Shown: one piece after another, positions 63,725-64,000 of the stretch
How the letters are laid out: the number at the start of each line of letters is the position of its first letter
How positions within the stretch are numbered: position 1 is the stretch's first letter
Origin: Paraburkholderia phosphatilytica
GTDB taxonomy: Bacteria; Pseudomonadota; Gammaproteobacteria; Burkholderiales; Burkholderiaceae
Length of the DNA stretch: 64,000 bases
NCBI RefSeq assembly: GCF_003443895.1
Contig: NZ_QQOA01000002.1
Coordinates: forward strand, 62,001-126,000
Direction: 5' to 3'
Translations under genes and position numbers: made by a program
Notes under the pieces: generated by a model
Databases searched by the model: none
Told to the model about the DNA's origin: nothing
What the model saw: the letters and a program-made list of their open reading frames with translations, nothing else

Positions 63725-64000
63725 TCACCCTCCGATCATCCCGCGGTCGATCTTGCGCGCCAGAATGATCGACGTCGTGGTCCGCTCCACGCCTTCGAGT
63801 CCGCCGATCTGGTCGAGCAGATCGTTGAGTTTTTCCGGCGACGGCGCGCGCAGCCACGCGACGTAGTCGAACTCGCCGCTGACCGCGCACAGCAGTTGCA
63901 CCTCGGGCATCCGGCCGAGCCGCTTCAGCACGTCCGCGCCATACTTCGGCGCGGTGATGATGCCCACGTACGCGACGATGCTCGAGTCGAGCACGTCCTG
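63725..64000 (-). CDS. Lrp/AsnC-family regulator (3' part; start beyond window)
   Basis: Only the C-terminal 91 residues are in the window; the frame is open to base 64000, so the gene continues beyond it. The visible part is the RAM (regulation of amino-acid metabolism) domain with the VAYVGIITAPKYGADVLKRL and LLCAVSGEFDYVAWLRA segments and a C-terminal MIGG. The N-terminal helix-turn-helix is outside the window. It lies upstream of the saccharopine-dehydrogenase-like gene in the same direction, a common regulator-target arrangement for Lrp/AsnC proteins that respond to amino acids. Confidence 0.85.
   Translation of the reverse strand, partial: QDVLDSSIVAYVGIITAPKYGADVLKRLGRMPEVQLLCAVSGEFDYVAWLRAPSPEKLNDLLDQIGGLEGVERTTTSIILARKIDRGMIGG

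Overview
The window is high-GC DNA with the gene content of a Burkholderiaceae betaproteobacterium, most likely Paraburkholderia, Burkholderia or Caballeronia. This is inferred from family content and codon bias; no rRNA or other marker gene is present. No rRNA, tRNA, insertion sequence, prophage or CRISPR array was seen. Most of the region is metabolic: uptake of sugars and acid sugars, their local regulators, acetoin breakdown and stress functions.

Layout, left to right. (1) 1-5.7 kb: the end of a sigma-54 activator, a lower-GC patch with a frameshifted secreted protein and a SIR2 deacylase, then a mipA/OmpV-response regulator-histidine kinase operon. (2) 5.7-13.9 kb: an acid-sugar catabolic cluster with a DUF1537 kinase, a RuBisCO-like protein, a VOC protein, a fused TRAP permease, a TRAP binding protein and an SDR dehydrogenase, read leftward from a divergent LacI regulator. 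The RuBisCO-like protein plus DUF1537 kinase pair points to the 3-oxo-isoapionate (apionate) route. (3) 13.9-19.8 kb: an orphan VapB-type antitoxin with a toxin remnant, then DUF2760-Hsp70-Hsp70(DUF3731), an overlapping, uncharacterised chaperone module. (4) 19.8-24.6 kb: a LacI regulator, twin operators and a ribose-type ABC importer. (5) 24.6-28.4 kb: a VapBC pair, a metabolite:H+ symporter and a MntA/HepT module whose toxin gene carries an in-frame stop. (6) 28.4-32 kb: a large hybrid histidine kinase with three receiver domains.

(7) 32.1-39.8 kb: the acetoin dehydrogenase operon acoX-acoA-acoB-acoC-lipA with divergent acoR. A near-consensus sigma-54 promoter and a cluster of GAGAC/GTCTC inverted repeats lie between acoX and acoR. 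(8) 39.8-44.4 kb: a second ribose-type importer with a half-length ATPase, and a GntR/FCD regulator. (9) 44.4-47.8 kb: an MFS exporter, a Tat-exported aldo/keto reductase and three very small genes. (10) 47.8-52.8 kb: the prkA-yeaH-spoVR stress operon. (11) 53.3-59.6 kb: a hydratase, then a third ribose-type importer (binding protein-ATPase-permease-LacI) with a PurR/RbsR-like operator upstream and a strong terminator downstream. (12) 59.6-64 kb: corA, a lipoprotein, an orphan cydX-like gene translationally coupled to a P-loop kinase, a saccharopine-dehydrogenase-like enzyme and the end of an Lrp/AsnC regulator.

The best candidates for new biology are the DUF2760/twin-Hsp70 module, the VOC protein inside the RuBisCO-like cluster, the isolated cydX-kinase pair, and three toxin-antitoxin loci at different stages of decay within 14 kb.
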